64,000 nt of DNA, from positions 4,230,316 through 4,294,315 of the forward strand of contig OZ244854.1 of NCBI GenBank assembly GCA_965220985.1, given 5' to 3'. Source of the stretch: JAPPHA01 sp965220985 (GTDB lineage: Bacteria; Pseudomonadota; Alphaproteobacteria; Rhodobacterales; Rhodobacteraceae). Positions 46,216 through 57,600 of the stretch are shown one piece after another (within the stretch, counting starts at the first letter, position 1; each line of letters opens with the position of its first letter). The notes below the pieces were generated by a model, which had not been told where the DNA came from, made no database searches, and saw nothing but the letters and a program-made list of their open reading frames with translations. A program made the position numbers and the translations under genes.

Positions 46216-47040
46216 TCACGCGAAACCAAGAATGGCATGGGCCTCGCGGGGTGAGGCGACAGGGCGCTCGAATCGTGCACAAAGCTCTGCTGCGCGTTCG
46301 ACCAGCGCGGCATTCGATGGCGCGAGGGTCGCTCGATCCAGCCTGACGTTGTCTTCGAGGCCCGTGCGGACGTGGCCGCCTTCGCGGATGCACCATTCAT
46401 TGACAACGATCTGACCGGCCCCGATGCCCGCTGCGCACCAGGTGGCGTTCGGCAGCAGCCGAGCCCGCAGTCGCGCGAAGAAGTCGAATGCCTCGCGATC
46501 CACCGGCATCGCGTTCTTGACGCCCATGACGAACTGGATGTGGATGTTCGGCGGCAATCGCCCGTCACCGACCATGGTCGCGGCCTGGTAGACATGGCCG
46601 AGATCGAAGGCCTCGACCTCTGGACGAACGTTATGCTGCTTCATTTCCGATGCGAGCCAGTCGACGAGGTCGGGGCTGTTTTCGTAGACCCTGGTCGGGA
46701 AATTGCATGACCCGACGGACAGCGACGCCATGTGCGGCCGAAGCGGCAGCATGCCGCCGCGTTCACGCCCGGCCCCGCTGCGGCCACCCGTGGAAAACTG
46801 GATAATGATGTCCGGGCAGTGCTTTTCCAGTCCTTCCTTGAGACGCATGAACCTGTCGGGATCGGAGGTCGGTGACTGGTCGTCATTGCGGACATGGCAA
46901 TGCGCGATGGTCGCGCCGGCCTCGAAGGCCTCGTGGGTGCTCTCGACCTGCTCGTCGATCGTGATCGGAACCGCCGGGTTGTTTTCCTTGGTCGGCAAGG
47001 AGCCGGTGATCGCAACGCAAATGATGCATGGATCGGTCAT
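46216..47040 (-). CDS. Beta-keto acid cleavage enzyme (BKACE, DUF849)
   Basis: 274 residues, TIM-barrel Zn enzyme that condenses a beta-keto acid with acetyl-CoA, giving acetoacetate and a new acyl-CoA. Start IICVAITGSLPTKENNPAVP; zinc ligands in ATIAHCHVRNDDQSPTSD (His-x-His); IIIQFSTGGRSGAGRERGG; EVEAFDLGHVYQAATMVGDG; VNEWCIREGGHVRTGLEDNV. It sits 253 bases downstream of pcaG on the same strand, so 3-oxoadipate is an attractive substrate (products succinyl-CoA and acetoacetate; inference). Confidence 0.88.
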   Translation of the reverse strand: MTDPCIICVAITGSLPTKENNPAVPITIDEQVESTHEAFEAGATIAHCHVRNDDQSPTSDPDRFMRLKEGLEKHCPDIIIQFSTGGRSGAGRERGGMLPLRPHMASLSVGSCNFPTRVYENSPDLVDWLASEMKQHNVRPEVEAFDLGHVYQAATMVGDGRLPPNIHIQFVMGVKNAMPVDREAFDFFARLRARLLPNATWCAAGIGAGQIVVNEWCIREGGHVRTGLEDNVRLDRATLAPSNAALVERAAELCARFERPVASPREAHAILGFA

Positions 47041-47293
47041 GGCGCTGCGCTTTCTTCATGTCTCCGAAACGGCTCGGACCGCGAGGGTTCGCATCGAAAC
47101 GCGGAGGTGGCCGCCACTGCGCCACCCCGTGAACCCGGCAGAACACGGATTCGGCCGTCATGTCGCCGTCCCGGACCAGGATCGGTTGCATGTCGCTGCA
47201 TGTGCAACTCTTCGGGATCGGACGGTGTCACCATCGGTGCACAACTCACCGCGATTGACTTCGACTGGCGTCGGTCATTGGCGTACCCGCTCA

Positions 47294-47902
47294 TCAGATG
47301 TCGAAAAATATGGTTTCTCCCTCGCCCTGGAGCCTGATGTCGAAACGATAGCGCGCTTCGTCAATGCGTTCGGCGATGAGGGTGGGCACCCGAAGCTGGT
47401 GTTCGATCGATGAGAGAATCGGATCTTCCGAATTGGGTTCCTCTGGAAAGTACATGCGCGTCTGAAGGCCCATGTTGATTCCACGCGCGACGATCCAGAA
47501 AGTGACGTGCGGTGTCATCAGGCGCCCGCAAGGCGCGGGGACTCGCCCAGGGCGAATGGTCCTGAATTCGTAGTTGCCGCTCTCGCGGTCCGTCGCCTGC
47601 CGTCCCCAGCCAGGGAAGTTGGGATCGGCCGTTCCGCGGGGGTCGCCGTGACCGGGATACAGCCCGTTCGCATCGGCCTGCCAGATCTCGATGAGCGCAT
47701 CCCTCAGCGGCATCCCTGCTCCGTCGTAGACTTTTCCGCCAATCTCGATACGCTCTCCAATCGTGTACTCGTTCAGCATTTCCGCACCGAGGTCCAAGGG
47801 AAAGACTGTTTCGATGCCCGACGTGTTGGGTGTGCATCCGATGTGAACATACGGACCAGCGGTCTGGCTGGGGCTTTCCTTCAATTGCGAGGACAGTTTC
47901 AT
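47294..47902 (-). CDS. pcaG: Protocatechuate 3,4-dioxygenase alpha subunit
   Basis: 202 residues, structural partner of PcaH. Starts MKLSSQLKESPSQTAGPYVH and keeps the intradiol-dioxygenase fold (LRDALIEIWQADANGLYPGH; RLMTPHVTFWIVARGINMGL) but has no His-x-His iron ligands, as normal for the alpha chain. The GGAGGG site sits in the pcaH tail and the start shares one base with the pcaH stop. Confidence 0.93.
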   Translation of the reverse strand: MKLSSQLKESPSQTAGPYVHIGCTPNTSGIETVFPLDLGAEMLNEYTIGERIEIGGKVYDGAGMPLRDALIEIWQADANGLYPGHGDPRGTADPNFPGWGRQATDRESGNYEFRTIRPGRVPAPCGRLMTPHVTFWIVARGINMGLQTRMYFPEEPNSEDPILSSIEHQLRVPTLIAERIDEARYRFDIRLQGEGETIFFDI

Positions 47903-48642
47903 CAGTTTCCCTCCAGCCTGTTCTCGAACACGGTGGATCTGCGTCCCCGCAAGACGAGATCGAACCGGTAGGCACGAGCGTCCATCGGAATCGTGTTGTT
48001 CATGTCCAACTCGGCAATCAACGACTTCACCGCTTCCTCGGTTGGCAGGGTTCCGACGATCGGACAGAGAGGAATCAGCGGATCGCCCTCGAAGTACATC
48101 TGCGTGATCAACCGTTGGGCAAAGGCCTGCCCGAAGAGGCTGAAGTGGATATGTGCCGGGCGCCAGTCGTTCGGACCGTTCGGCCACGGGTACGGTCCGG
48201 GCTTGATGGTCCTGAATACGTACCGACCTTCATCGTCGGTGATAACTCGCCCGCATCCTCCGAAGTTCGGGTCAAGCGGCGCCTTTCGGTAGCCCTCGTT
48301 CTGGTGTCGGTATCGGCCTCCGGCGTTGGCCTGCCAGACCTCCACGAGTGCGCCCGCGACCGGGCGCCCCGACTCGTCCTGGACCTTTCCATGGACGATG
48401 ATGCGCTGCCCGATTGCGCTCTCGCCTGGTTGGGCGGAATTGTGAATCAGATCGTCATCAAGTTCACCAAGAATGTCATGGCCGAATGCGGGGCCTGTCG
48501 CTTCGGACAGCGTGTTGCGCTGCGAGACCAGCGCGAACTGGGGCGATCGCTTGACGCTCGTCCGGTAAAGGGGCGTGAGGGGCGGCGGATGCCACCGTCT
48601 GTCCCGGGTAAAGTACCCGCCTTGATGCGAAGTTTCGGTCAT
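47902..48642 (-). CDS. pcaH: Protocatechuate 3,4-dioxygenase beta subunit
   Basis: 246 residues, carries the Fe(III) that cleaves protocatechuate to 3-carboxy-cis,cis-muconate. Iron ligands can be placed: first Tyr in AGGRYRHQNEGYRKAPLDP, second Tyr in IKPGPYPWPNG, and His-x-His in WRPAHIHFSLFGQAF. The N-terminus is PCDH-type (PPPLTPLYRTSVKRSPQFAL). ATG at 48642 overlaps the pcaC stop (ATGA). Confidence 0.95.
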   Translation of the reverse strand: MTETSHQGGYFTRDRRWHPPPLTPLYRTSVKRSPQFALVSQRNTLSEATGPAFGHDILGELDDDLIHNSAQPGESAIGQRIIVHGKVQDESGRPVAGALVEVWQANAGGRYRHQNEGYRKAPLDPNFGGCGRVITDDEGRYVFRTIKPGPYPWPNGPNDWRPAHIHFSLFGQAFAQRLITQMYFEGDPLIPLCPIVGTLPTEEAVKSLIAELDMNNTIPMDARAYRFDLVLRGRRSTVFENRLEGN

Positions 48643-49079
48643 GATCCATCCTTGTCGTTTGCGGCAGCGTCCCGATCGTTGTCGCGGTCGGTCTGGCTCT
48701 GTCCAGCGCCGTTCATCTCCGCAAGAGTGGCCTTGATGACCGCAATTGCCCGGTTTGCCCGCGGCACCCCTGCGTAGACGGCGACATGCAGCATCGCCTC
48801 CGCGAGATCCTCTTCGGACGCACCGGTTTGCGCGGTCGCTCTGACGTGCATGGCGAGTTCGTCGTGGTTGCCCAGCGCCGCGAGCAGCGACACGGTCAAC
48901 ATCGATCGTTCTCGGAGGCTCAACTGGGGACGCGACCAGACGCTGCCCCATGCTCCCTCGGTGATGAATGCCTGAAATGCTTCGTCGAAGCTGGTGCATG
49001 CCGCATTGGCGCGTTCGACGTGGGCATCGCCGAGAACCTTGCGCCGGGTCTGCATTCCGATGCGGTAACGTTCACCCAT
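48639..49079 (-). CDS. pcaC: 4-Carboxymuconolactone decarboxylase
   Basis: 146 residues, CMD/AhpD-like fold (RSMLTVSLLAALGNHDELAM; TGASEEDLAEAMLHVAVYAG). Decarboxylates the lactone to the 3-oxoadipate enol-lactone used by PcaD. The C-terminal ~18 residues are a charged Asp-rich tail. Start overlaps the pcaD end by 8 bases. PcaB, which makes the substrate, is not in the window. Confidence 0.93.
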   Translation of the reverse strand: MGERYRIGMQTRRKVLGDAHVERANAACTSFDEAFQAFITEGAWGSVWSRPQLSLRERSMLTVSLLAALGNHDELAMHVRATAQTGASEEDLAEAMLHVAVYAGVPRANRAIAVIKATLAEMNGAGQSQTDRDNDRDAAANDKDGS

Positions 49080-49875
49080 TCCTGTCTCCGAGTCTGCTGG
49101 CAAGGCCAATAATGATCGAACGAACAATGTCGGGAGCTTCGACGCAAGGCAAGTGTCCAACACTGGGAATGATCTCGAAACGACATCCCTCGATCAGGCG
49201 CGAGAACTCTTCGACCGCCAAGGGCGGCGTCGCTCCATCGAGTTCGCCGGCGACCGCGATTGCGGGAAGACGAATTCTCGACGTCGCATCCGTCAGGTCA
49301 GCGTCCCTGATGGCAGCACAGGTGTGGACATATCCCGTGCGCGGTGTCCTGATCAGCATGTTTTTCCACTTGTGGAAGGCGGGGTTTCCATAGCGAAATC
49401 CCGGCGAAAACCAGCGTTCGAGGATGGAGTCGGCGATCGATTCAAGCCCGGCCTCGTTGACAGCCTCGATCCTGCGGTTCCACAATTCGTCGTCACCGAT
49501 TCTTGCCGCCGTGTCGCAAAGAACCAGGCCGCTGACGATCTCCGGGCGCCTTGCCGCCAAATCCTGCACGATCATTCCTCCAACCGACAAGCCGCACAGG
49601 ATGACCTCCCGCAAGCCGAGGCGTTCGAGCAATTCCTCGAGATCCCGGGACAGATCCGCGATTGTCCATGGTTCGCCAGGGCAGTCGGACAGGCCATGTC
49701 CACGCTTGTCGTAGACGATTGTTCGAAAATTCCAGTGCGGTGCATCGACCACGCCGTCCCAGACCCTCATGTCGGTTCCAAGCGAGTTCGAAAAGACCAC
49801 GACCGGACCTGACTTTGGGCCCCAATCCCGGTAATGCAGATTGATCCCGTTGACTCTCGCGATTTCGGATATCAT
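49072..49875 (-). CDS. pcaD: 3-Oxoadipate enol-lactonase
   Basis: 267-residue alpha/beta hydrolase. Nucleophile elbow LCGLSVGGMIVQDLA (~residue 98), acid AGELDGATPPLAVEE, His in SVGHLPCVEAPDI. Starts MISEIARVNGINLHYRDWGP with GAGG upstream. First gene of pcaDCHG. Confidence 0.93.
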   Translation of the reverse strand: MISEIARVNGINLHYRDWGPKSGPVVVFSNSLGTDMRVWDGVVDAPHWNFRTIVYDKRGHGLSDCPGEPWTIADLSRDLEELLERLGLREVILCGLSVGGMIVQDLAARRPEIVSGLVLCDTAARIGDDELWNRRIEAVNEAGLESIADSILERWFSPGFRYGNPAFHKWKNMLIRTPRTGYVHTCAAIRDADLTDATSRIRLPAIAVAGELDGATPPLAVEEFSRLIEGCRFEIIPSVGHLPCVEAPDIVRSIIIGLASRLGDRNG

Positions 49876-50410
49876 TTGAGCCTCTGATCGTTGTGATCCT
49901 CGTGTCGCACCGGAGACATCCTGTGCAGGCACGGCTGGCGGTGCAGGATGCTGCTGCGCGCACCGCATTGTCCCTGACAGACTATGGATGTCGGGGCCTG
50001 CTTGCAACTGATTGTCGACACTGGGTCAAGACTCTCGGATGTGGGAGGGAGCCTGCAGCCGATCACCTCGAACGGTCAGATGCCGCAGGAATCACGGTCA
50101 AGTCAGCAGGAATCAACACCTGACCAACCGTCTGCCGGCGTACCGGACACCTTGGCGAAAGCAGCGGGCGCACGGGTGATGCATGCCTGTCGATGCATCG
50201 TTATTGTTCCTGCCGGCGGTTCGTGGCGAGGAATTCCCAGTTCAGTCCGGGCCGCCATCCGGTTGTGCAGATGTCCGATCGTGCCGGAATGGTTCCGCGA
50301 TTGAATGGTCAGACAACCACCTCGATGCCAAGACTTGACATGACATCCGATCGTCGACCGGAAAACACTTCCGTTTCTCTGGCCAAGACACCGAGCCACG
50401 ACGTCAAGTG
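49876..50410. other. Upstream region of pcaD
   Basis: 535 bases that hold the pca promoter; no pcaQ-type regulator gene is adjacent. No gene, RNA or clear operator recognised. Confidence 0.4.
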
Positions 50411-51169
50411 TCAGCCGTTGATGTCACATCCCAGGAACATCCGCCCGGTACGAAGCGCGGATTCCATCACGGAAAACGATCCTGCGGCGGGATCGATCAC
50501 ATAGTCGCCCTTGTCAGTGACGGCCTCCAGCAAGCGGGCCTGCAAGTCGACCGGTTTCGCGTGCAGGTGCGCTTTCCGAGAGACTTTCTCCGAGACGACG
50601 TCAGGTATGTCGTGAACGCGCCAGACACCCTTGGCCTTGCGTGGGAGCTTTTGAAGCACGACACAGTATTCCGCCCTGCGGCGGGTGCGGTAGCCCATGC
50701 CGAACGTCCCCTTGTCCCAGGTCAAGAGGTCAACGATCTCCAGTTCCGTTTTGTCAAACCACTCATCGATGCCTTGGCACAGGTGAAACTTGTCCACCCA
50801 CAGGAACAGGTGACCAGACGCCATCAGCGCGCGATCGATGCCACGCATGAACTGACCGATCACCTCTTCGGGCATCTGCTGCAGCGCCGAGCGCCTTTTG
50901 CCGCGACTCTCGCGCTCGTTTCCGTAGGCGAGCTTTTCGAGCACGCCGCGATACTGGGGATCGAAAAACGCGACGGGAAAAATGCTCTCTTCCAGCAAGG
51001 ACAAGAACTCGAGACCGTCCATCTTGATGCGGGTGTTTGGCACAAGCGCATCGGGAATCTCGGGAGCGCGTGCCCGAACCGTCCTCTTGTTCGAGTAGAC
51101 CGATTGGGGTTTTTCAGCCTTGGTAAGCGTCTCGACTCCCGATGACAGTTGTCTTGCCTCGCGCGACAT
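50411..51169 (-). CDS. Solitary DNA methyltransferase (N4/N6 amino-MTase, beta-type order)
   Basis: 252 residues from the ATG at 51169 (AAGGA upstream); the frame is open to 51259. The catalytic motif IV (FFDPQYRGVLEKLAYGNE) comes first and the AdoMet motif I (VIDPAAGSFSVMESALRTGR) near the C-terminus, the order of beta-class enzymes. The catalytic tetrapeptide is DPQY instead of DPPY. GTFGMGYRTRRRAEYCVVLQ is a probable target-recognition or substrate loop. No restriction endonuclease gene is beside it, so it could be a regulatory or phage-derived orphan methylase. Confidence 0.75.
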   Translation of the reverse strand: MSREARQLSSGVETLTKAEKPQSVYSNKRTVRARAPEIPDALVPNTRIKMDGLEFLSLLEESIFPVAFFDPQYRGVLEKLAYGNERESRGKRRSALQQMPEEVIGQFMRGIDRALMASGHLFLWVDKFHLCQGIDEWFDKTELEIVDLLTWDKGTFGMGYRTRRRAEYCVVLQKLPRKAKGVWRVHDIPDVVSEKVSRKAHLHAKPVDLQARLLEAVTDKGDYVIDPAAGSFSVMESALRTGRMFLGCDING

Positions 51170-51661
51170 GGTGTCGTGTTCCTTTTCGAAGGGTGCGGCA
51201 AGTCTATGGCTGCCCGACTTTGCCTTGTCCAGAGTCGAAACCCATGCGGAGTTGGTCACACGAACACCAGACCTGTCACCTGATGTTCCCGGAACCTGTC
51301 AATTCCCGCCGTAAAGTGACGAGTTGCCAAGGAAACGCCCTGACCTGACCCCATAACTCTGAACCGGACAAGGATCGGAATTGCCTTGACAAGAAAGGCC
51401 CAAGAAATCCGTGTCGACTTGGTCAGCCGAGTCAACTGCCGAAAGCCATCAGCGGCCACGCATCGAAACCGCAGATTGCTCGCCATCAACAGCGTTGCTT
51501 CCGGCCGCACAAGCAGAACCGGCAACACATTCAGTCAGGACAAGTTGCGATAGATGACCACCAATGCCGCTGACACTTGGCGTCGGTTCGACCCGCCGCC
51601 GACCCCGTATCTCGATGCAGCAAGCCCCCATGATCGGGGACTCGCTCGCTTTCACACCGAC
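51170..51661. other. Intergenic between the methyltransferase and the giant surface protein
   Basis: About 490 bases (400 if the longer methyltransferase start is used). No gene or repeat recognised; no U-rich terminator found after the surface protein stop. Confidence 0.35.
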
Positions 51662-54600
51662 TCAGAAATCGAATCTGACACTGGCGCCAATGCTGGTCGT
51701 GCTCTCCTCGGCCACATGGCGTTCGCCCACGATTTCCGCGTCGAAACCGCCTGGCGTCGTGTACGTCACCCCGGCAGAGTATCGCTCGGATTCGTCTTCG
51801 CCGTCCTTGAGCTGGACCTCGATGAACGGAGTCATCAACCCCTTGCCCATCGCAAAACCGAAACCGCTGCGTGCCGTGAGCGTCGCAGCCCCCGGTTCGT
51901 CGTCGCGGTCGCTCGCGAACGCGTTGTCGCCATCGAGCGCACCAGACTGCATCGAACCCCATTCGGGCACCAGCGAAAGCGACAGGCCGCGCCCGTCGGG
52001 TCCGGGCCTCAGGCGTGCCTCCAGCCCGGCTCCCCATGAACCCGCACCGTCTTCCGAGTGCATGGCCAGCCAGCGACCGTACATGTCCACGCTGAAGCGC
52101 GAACTGGGCGACGACAGAAGAATGCCGCTCGTGATTTCAGCCCCGGTGCCCGTCAGGCCATCACCGCCGTCTTGCCGGACCCGCAAAGAGCCTCGCCATG
52201 CTGCGGTCGCGCCGGATTCGGACAGAGCAACACCTTCGTGACGCGCTTCCACGCCGCCCCAAAGCCGCCAGCTTTCTGCCTTGATGCCACCGATCGCGGG
52301 TGCCGAGGTCGTCTCTTCAGTCTTGAGCCGCGCCAGGTTTGCACCGCCGATTGCCGACAGGGTGAATCCGTCACCCGACGTCAACGGAACCTGACCGCCC
52401 AAAGAGCCCGCGAGGAACGACAAGTCGACATTCTCGATCGGCTCGTCCTTCGGACGGTGTTCGGAAGTGCCCGTGCCTGCGCCGAGGATCAGGCTCAAGG
52501 AGCCGCCGTTTTCCATTGACATCTGCACGTAGGGCCAGACCGCCGTCAGCGACGTCTCGATCTCGCCGTCACCGAAATCGCCTGTGCCGAGATCGATGCG
52601 GTACTCGGACTCGCCACTGACGCGCGACACTGCAATTCCCGCGAGAAGCCGTTCGTTCATCCGCGCATCGGCGCCGAGCCATCCCGTCAATTGCTTGCCG
52701 TCCCAGCTGTCGCCGTCCATGCGGCCCTTGAAACCGTGCCAATCGCCCCGGCCCCAGATCGTCCACTCCGGTCCGTCGTGCATCTGCGCATCGTCGCCAA
52801 CGAGTGGAAGGGTGAATGCGCTGGTCCGCAGCAGGTCATCTTCCTCGAACGACTGGCTTTCAACGATCGGTTTTCCGTCCTCGCGATCGATATGTTCCCA
52901 CCAGTCGATCTCGGTATCGCTCAGCCCCGCTGTCACGCTGACTCGCCGACCTGCCAGGGTCAGCGACTGCGAGCGTGGCGTAGCATCAAACCGATGACCG
53001 ATGGTATCGGCCGCACCGGCCAGGGTTCCCTGCGCCATTTCCGCGAAGATCACCTTGAGCACTGGTCTGCGCTCCTCCGGGAAATAACTCTCGTCATCGA
53101 TGATGGTGAGTTGCACGTTGGCAACAGACCCGGTCAATCCTCGGGAATTCGACACCGTCGCCGCCGAAACAGTGAAGATCTTGTCATCGGCTTCGACTTC
53201 ATTGTCGACCGCGGCGATCGTCACCACGCCGGTGCTGCTGGCTTCCCCGGCGGGGATGGTCAGCGTCCGGTTTTGGCTCAGCGTGTAATCATCCCTGCTT
53301 GCGTGGGTTGATTCAGGTGCGATCGAGATGGTGATGGTCGTGTCGACACTTGACCTCCCCCCAATCATGCGCGCGCTCACCGTCGCTGCTCCTGCTGCCC
53401 CGCCGTTTTCCGAAATCTGGTCTGGGTTCAATACCAGCGCGACCGTCGGAGGAGCATCATCGTCGGCCACGGTCAACGTCACAGAGTCGGTTGGCACACC
53501 CGGTGCAGCCAAGTCGTTCTGGTTGTTGGAAACCTCCGTCACGTTGATGGTAAACGTCTTGTCCGGTGCATCCACATCATTGGCAACCGCTCTGATCGTG
53601 ACCGTCCCCGTTGTCTCATTGGCCGGGATGGTCATGGTCTGCGTGCCGTTCGTCCAACTGAGGTCAGCCACTTCCGCCGAGCCACTCGGGGTCACCGTCC
53701 AGGTCACAGTTGTCGCTGCACTAGTCTCTCCAGACAGCGTCGCTGTGAGCGTCGCCTCCTCGCCTTCGGAAATGGAGATCGGATCGCTTGGCGACAGCGA
53801 CAATCCTGGTGTGCCATCATCGTCGTTAATGGTCAGGTCAACCGATGCCGGTCCTGTCACGCCTTTCGCGTTTTCTACGTCCTTCGCCGAAACCGTTACG
53901 GTCTTGTTCGGCTCATCGACGTCATTGTCGACCGACGCGATTGTCACCGCGCCAGTGCTCGTCAACTGGCCCGCAACAATGGTCAGCACTTCGCCACTCT
54001 GACTGAAGTCGTCCTCCGTCGCATTCTGCCCCTCCGTCGCCTCGACCGTGATCGTCGTGTCCTTGCTCGATGCGAGGTTCAGCGTCGCCGTCACGTTAGT
54101 CACGTTAGGCGGATTGGTCGATCCAGCACTCTCCGAAATCGTTGACGGCGACAGGACCAGCGTCACGGTCGGTATTTCGTCATCCACAACCGTCACCGAA
54201 ACGGACCCGGTCACGTTTTCATAGTCGGCGCCACGCCCCGACAACGAAACCGTCAGGCTCTCGTCTTCCCCGTCGACATCGTCGACGGCAGCAACCGTCA
54301 CCGTCTGCGCCGTGCTCCAGTCCGCCGTCGTGAAGGTCAGCGAAGACTGAAGACCGTTCGCGTCAGGATCAGTGTCGATCGTCGCGGCATTCGGGTCATC
54401 ACTGCGCAAGCTCACCGTCACGGTGTCCGTCGGCTGAGTTGCCAGCTTCACCGTGAAACTGCCGGCAGCGCCGCCCTCGGTCAGAGCCACGGTGGTCGCG
54501 GAAATCGTCAGCGCAGGCATGTCGTCGTCTTCAACTGTCACCGAAACAGAACTCGTCAAGTCCGCGTAGTCGCCTCCGGTCGCGGCAAGATCGACCGTCA

Positions 54601-57600
54601 CGGACTCGTCAACTGCATCGTCGTCGTTTGGAGCCATCACCGCCACGGTCCGCTCCGTGTCCCAGTTCGCAGCCGTAAAGGTCAGCGTCGACTGCAGTCC
54701 CGAACTGGCCGAGTCCGTGTCAACCGTCACCGCTCCAGTGTCGTCACTGGTCACGCTCACCGTCACGGTCCCCGTCGGCTGGGTTGCAAGCTTCACCGTG
54801 AAACTGCCGGCAGCGCCGCCCTCGGTCAGAGCCACGGTGGTCGAAGGCACCGTCAGAGCAGGCGTGTCGTCGTCGTCAACCGTCACCGAAACGGAACCCG
54901 TCACGCCAGCGTAGTCCGCGCCGGTCGCCGACAGCGAAACCGTCAGGCTCTCGTCGGCCCCGTCGTCGTCGTCGACGGCAGCAACAGTCACGTTCTGCAC
55001 CGCGTTCCAGTTCGCCGTCGTGAAGGTCAGCGAAGACTGAAGACCGCTCTCGGTGGAATCCGTGTCGACCGTCACAGCGCCAGTGTCACCGCTGGTGACC
55101 GTCACCGTCACGGTGTCCGTCGGCTGGGTTGCCAGCTTCACCGTGAATCCGTCGGTCCGGCCACCCTCGGCCAGAGCCACGGTGGTCGACGGAACCGTCA
55201 GCGCAGGCGTGTCGTCGTCTTCAACCGTCACCGAAACGGAACTCGTCAAGTCCGCGTAGTCGCCTCCGGTTGCGGCAAGATCGACCGTCACGGACTCGTC
55301 AACTGCATCGTCGTCGTTTTGAGCCATAACCGCCACGGTCAGCTCCGTGTCCCAGTTTGCAGCCGTGAAGATCAGCGTCGACTGCAGTCCCGACCTGGCC
55401 GAGTCCGTGTCGACCGTCACAGCGCCAGTGTCATCGCTCGTCACGCTCACCGTCACGGTCCCGGTCGGCTGGGTTGCCAGCTTCACCGTGAAACTGCCGG
55501 CAGCGCTGCCCTCGGTCAGAGCCACGGTGGTCGAAGGCACCGTCAGAGCAGGCGTCTCGTCGTCCGTCACGTTCACCGTCACCGACCCCGTCACGCCAGC
55601 GTACTCGGCGCCCGCCGCCGAAAGCGAAACCGTCACGCTCTCGTCGGACCCGTCGTCGTCGTCGACCGCAGCAACAGTCACGGACTGCGCAACGTTCCAG
55701 TTCGCCGTCGTGAACGTCAGCGAAGACTGAAGACCGATCGTGGACGGATCAGTGTCGATCGTCGCGGCGCCAGGGTCGCCGCTCGTCAGGGTCACCGTCA
55801 CGTCCGCAGACTTCGGCGGAACCGAAAGCGCAACCGCGAAGGTCACGGCAGCGCCGCCCTCGGTCACCGAAACAGGCGTCGCGGGAACCGTCAGCGAAGG
55901 CGTCTCGTCGTCCGTCACGTTCACCGTCACCGACCCCGTCACGCCAGCGTACTCGGCGCCCGCCGCCGAAAGCGAAACCGTCACGCTCTCGTCGGACCCG
56001 TCGTCGTCGTCGACCGCAGCAACAGTCACGGACTGCGCAACGTTCCAGTTCGCCGTCGTGAACGTCAGCGAAGACTGAAGACCGATCGTGGACGGATCAG
56101 TGTCGATCGTCGCGGCGCCAGGGTCGCCGCTCGTCAGGGTCACCGTCACGTCCGCAGACTTCGGCGGAACCGAAAGCGCAACCGCGAAGGTCACGGCAGC
56201 GCCGCCCTCGGTCACCGAAACAGGCGTCGCGGGAACCGTCAGCGAAGGCGTCTCGTCGTCCGTCACGTTCACCGTCACCGACCCCGTCACGCCAGCGTAC
56301 TCGGCGCCCGCCGCCGAAAGCGAAACCGTCACGCTCTCGTCGGACCCGTCGTCGTCGTCGACCGCAGCAACAGTCACGGACTGCGCAACGTTCCAGTTCG
56401 CCGTCGTGAACGTCAGCGAAGACTGAAGACCGATCGTGGACGGATCAGTGTCGATCGTCGCGGCGCCAGGGTCGCCGCTCGTCAGGGTCACCGTCACGTC
56501 CGCAGACTTCGGCGGAACCGAAAGCGCAACCGCGAAGGTCACGGCAGCGCCGCCCTCGGTCACCGAAACAGGCGTCGCGGGAACCGTCAGCGAAGGCGTC
56601 TCGTCGTCCGTCACGTTCACCGTCACCGACCCCGTCACGCCAGCGTACTCGGCGCCCGCCGCCGAAAGCGAAACCGTCACGCTCTCGTCGGACCCGTCGT
56701 CGTCGTCGACCGCAGCAACAGTCACGGACTGCGCAACGTTCCAGTTCGCCGTCGTGAACGTCAGCGAAGACTGAAGACCGATCGTGGACGGATCAGTGTC
56801 GATCGTCGCGGCGCCAGGGTCGCCGCTCGTCAGGGTCACCGTCACGTCCGCAGACTTCGGCGGAACCGAAAGCGCAACCGCGAAGGTCACGGCAGCGCCG
56901 CCCTCGGTCACCGAAACAGGCGTCGCGGGAACCGTCAGCGAAGGCGTCTCGTCGTCCGTCACGTTCACCGTCACCGACCCCGTCACGCCAGCGTACTCGG
57001 CGCCCGCCGCCGAAAGCGAAACCGTCACGCTCTCGTCGGACCCGTCGTCGTCGTCGACCGCAGCAACAGTCACGGACTGCGCAACGTTCCAGTTCGCCGT
57101 CGTGAACGTCAGCGAAGACTGAAGACCGATCGTGGACGGATCAGTGTCGATCGTCGCGGCGCCAGGGTCGCCGCTCGTCAGGGTCACCGTCACGTCCGCA
57201 GACTTCGGCGGAACCGAAAGCGCAACAGCGAAGGTCACGGCAGCGCCGCCCTCGGTCACCGAAACAGGCGTCGCGGGAACCGTCAGCGAAGGCGTCTCGT
57301 CGTCCGTCACGTTCACCGTCACCGACCCCGTCACGCCAGCGTACTCGGCGCCCGCCGCCGAAAGCGAAACCGTCACGCTCTCGTCGGACCCGTCGTCGTC
57401 GTCGACCGCAGCAACAGTCACGGACTGCGCAACGTTCCAGTTCGCCGTCGTGAACGTCAGCGAAGACTGAAGACCGATCGTGGACGGATCAGTGTCGATC
57501 GTCGCGGCGCCAGGGTCGCCGCTCGTCAGGGTCACCGTCACGTCCGCAGACTTCGGCGGAACCGAAAGCGCAACAGCGAAGGTCACGGCAGCGCCGCCCT

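Noticed and set aside
47294..49875. pcaB and pcaQ sought beside pcaDCHG
   Set aside because: Neither a fumarase-like nor a LysR-type gene is present in the adjoining sequence.
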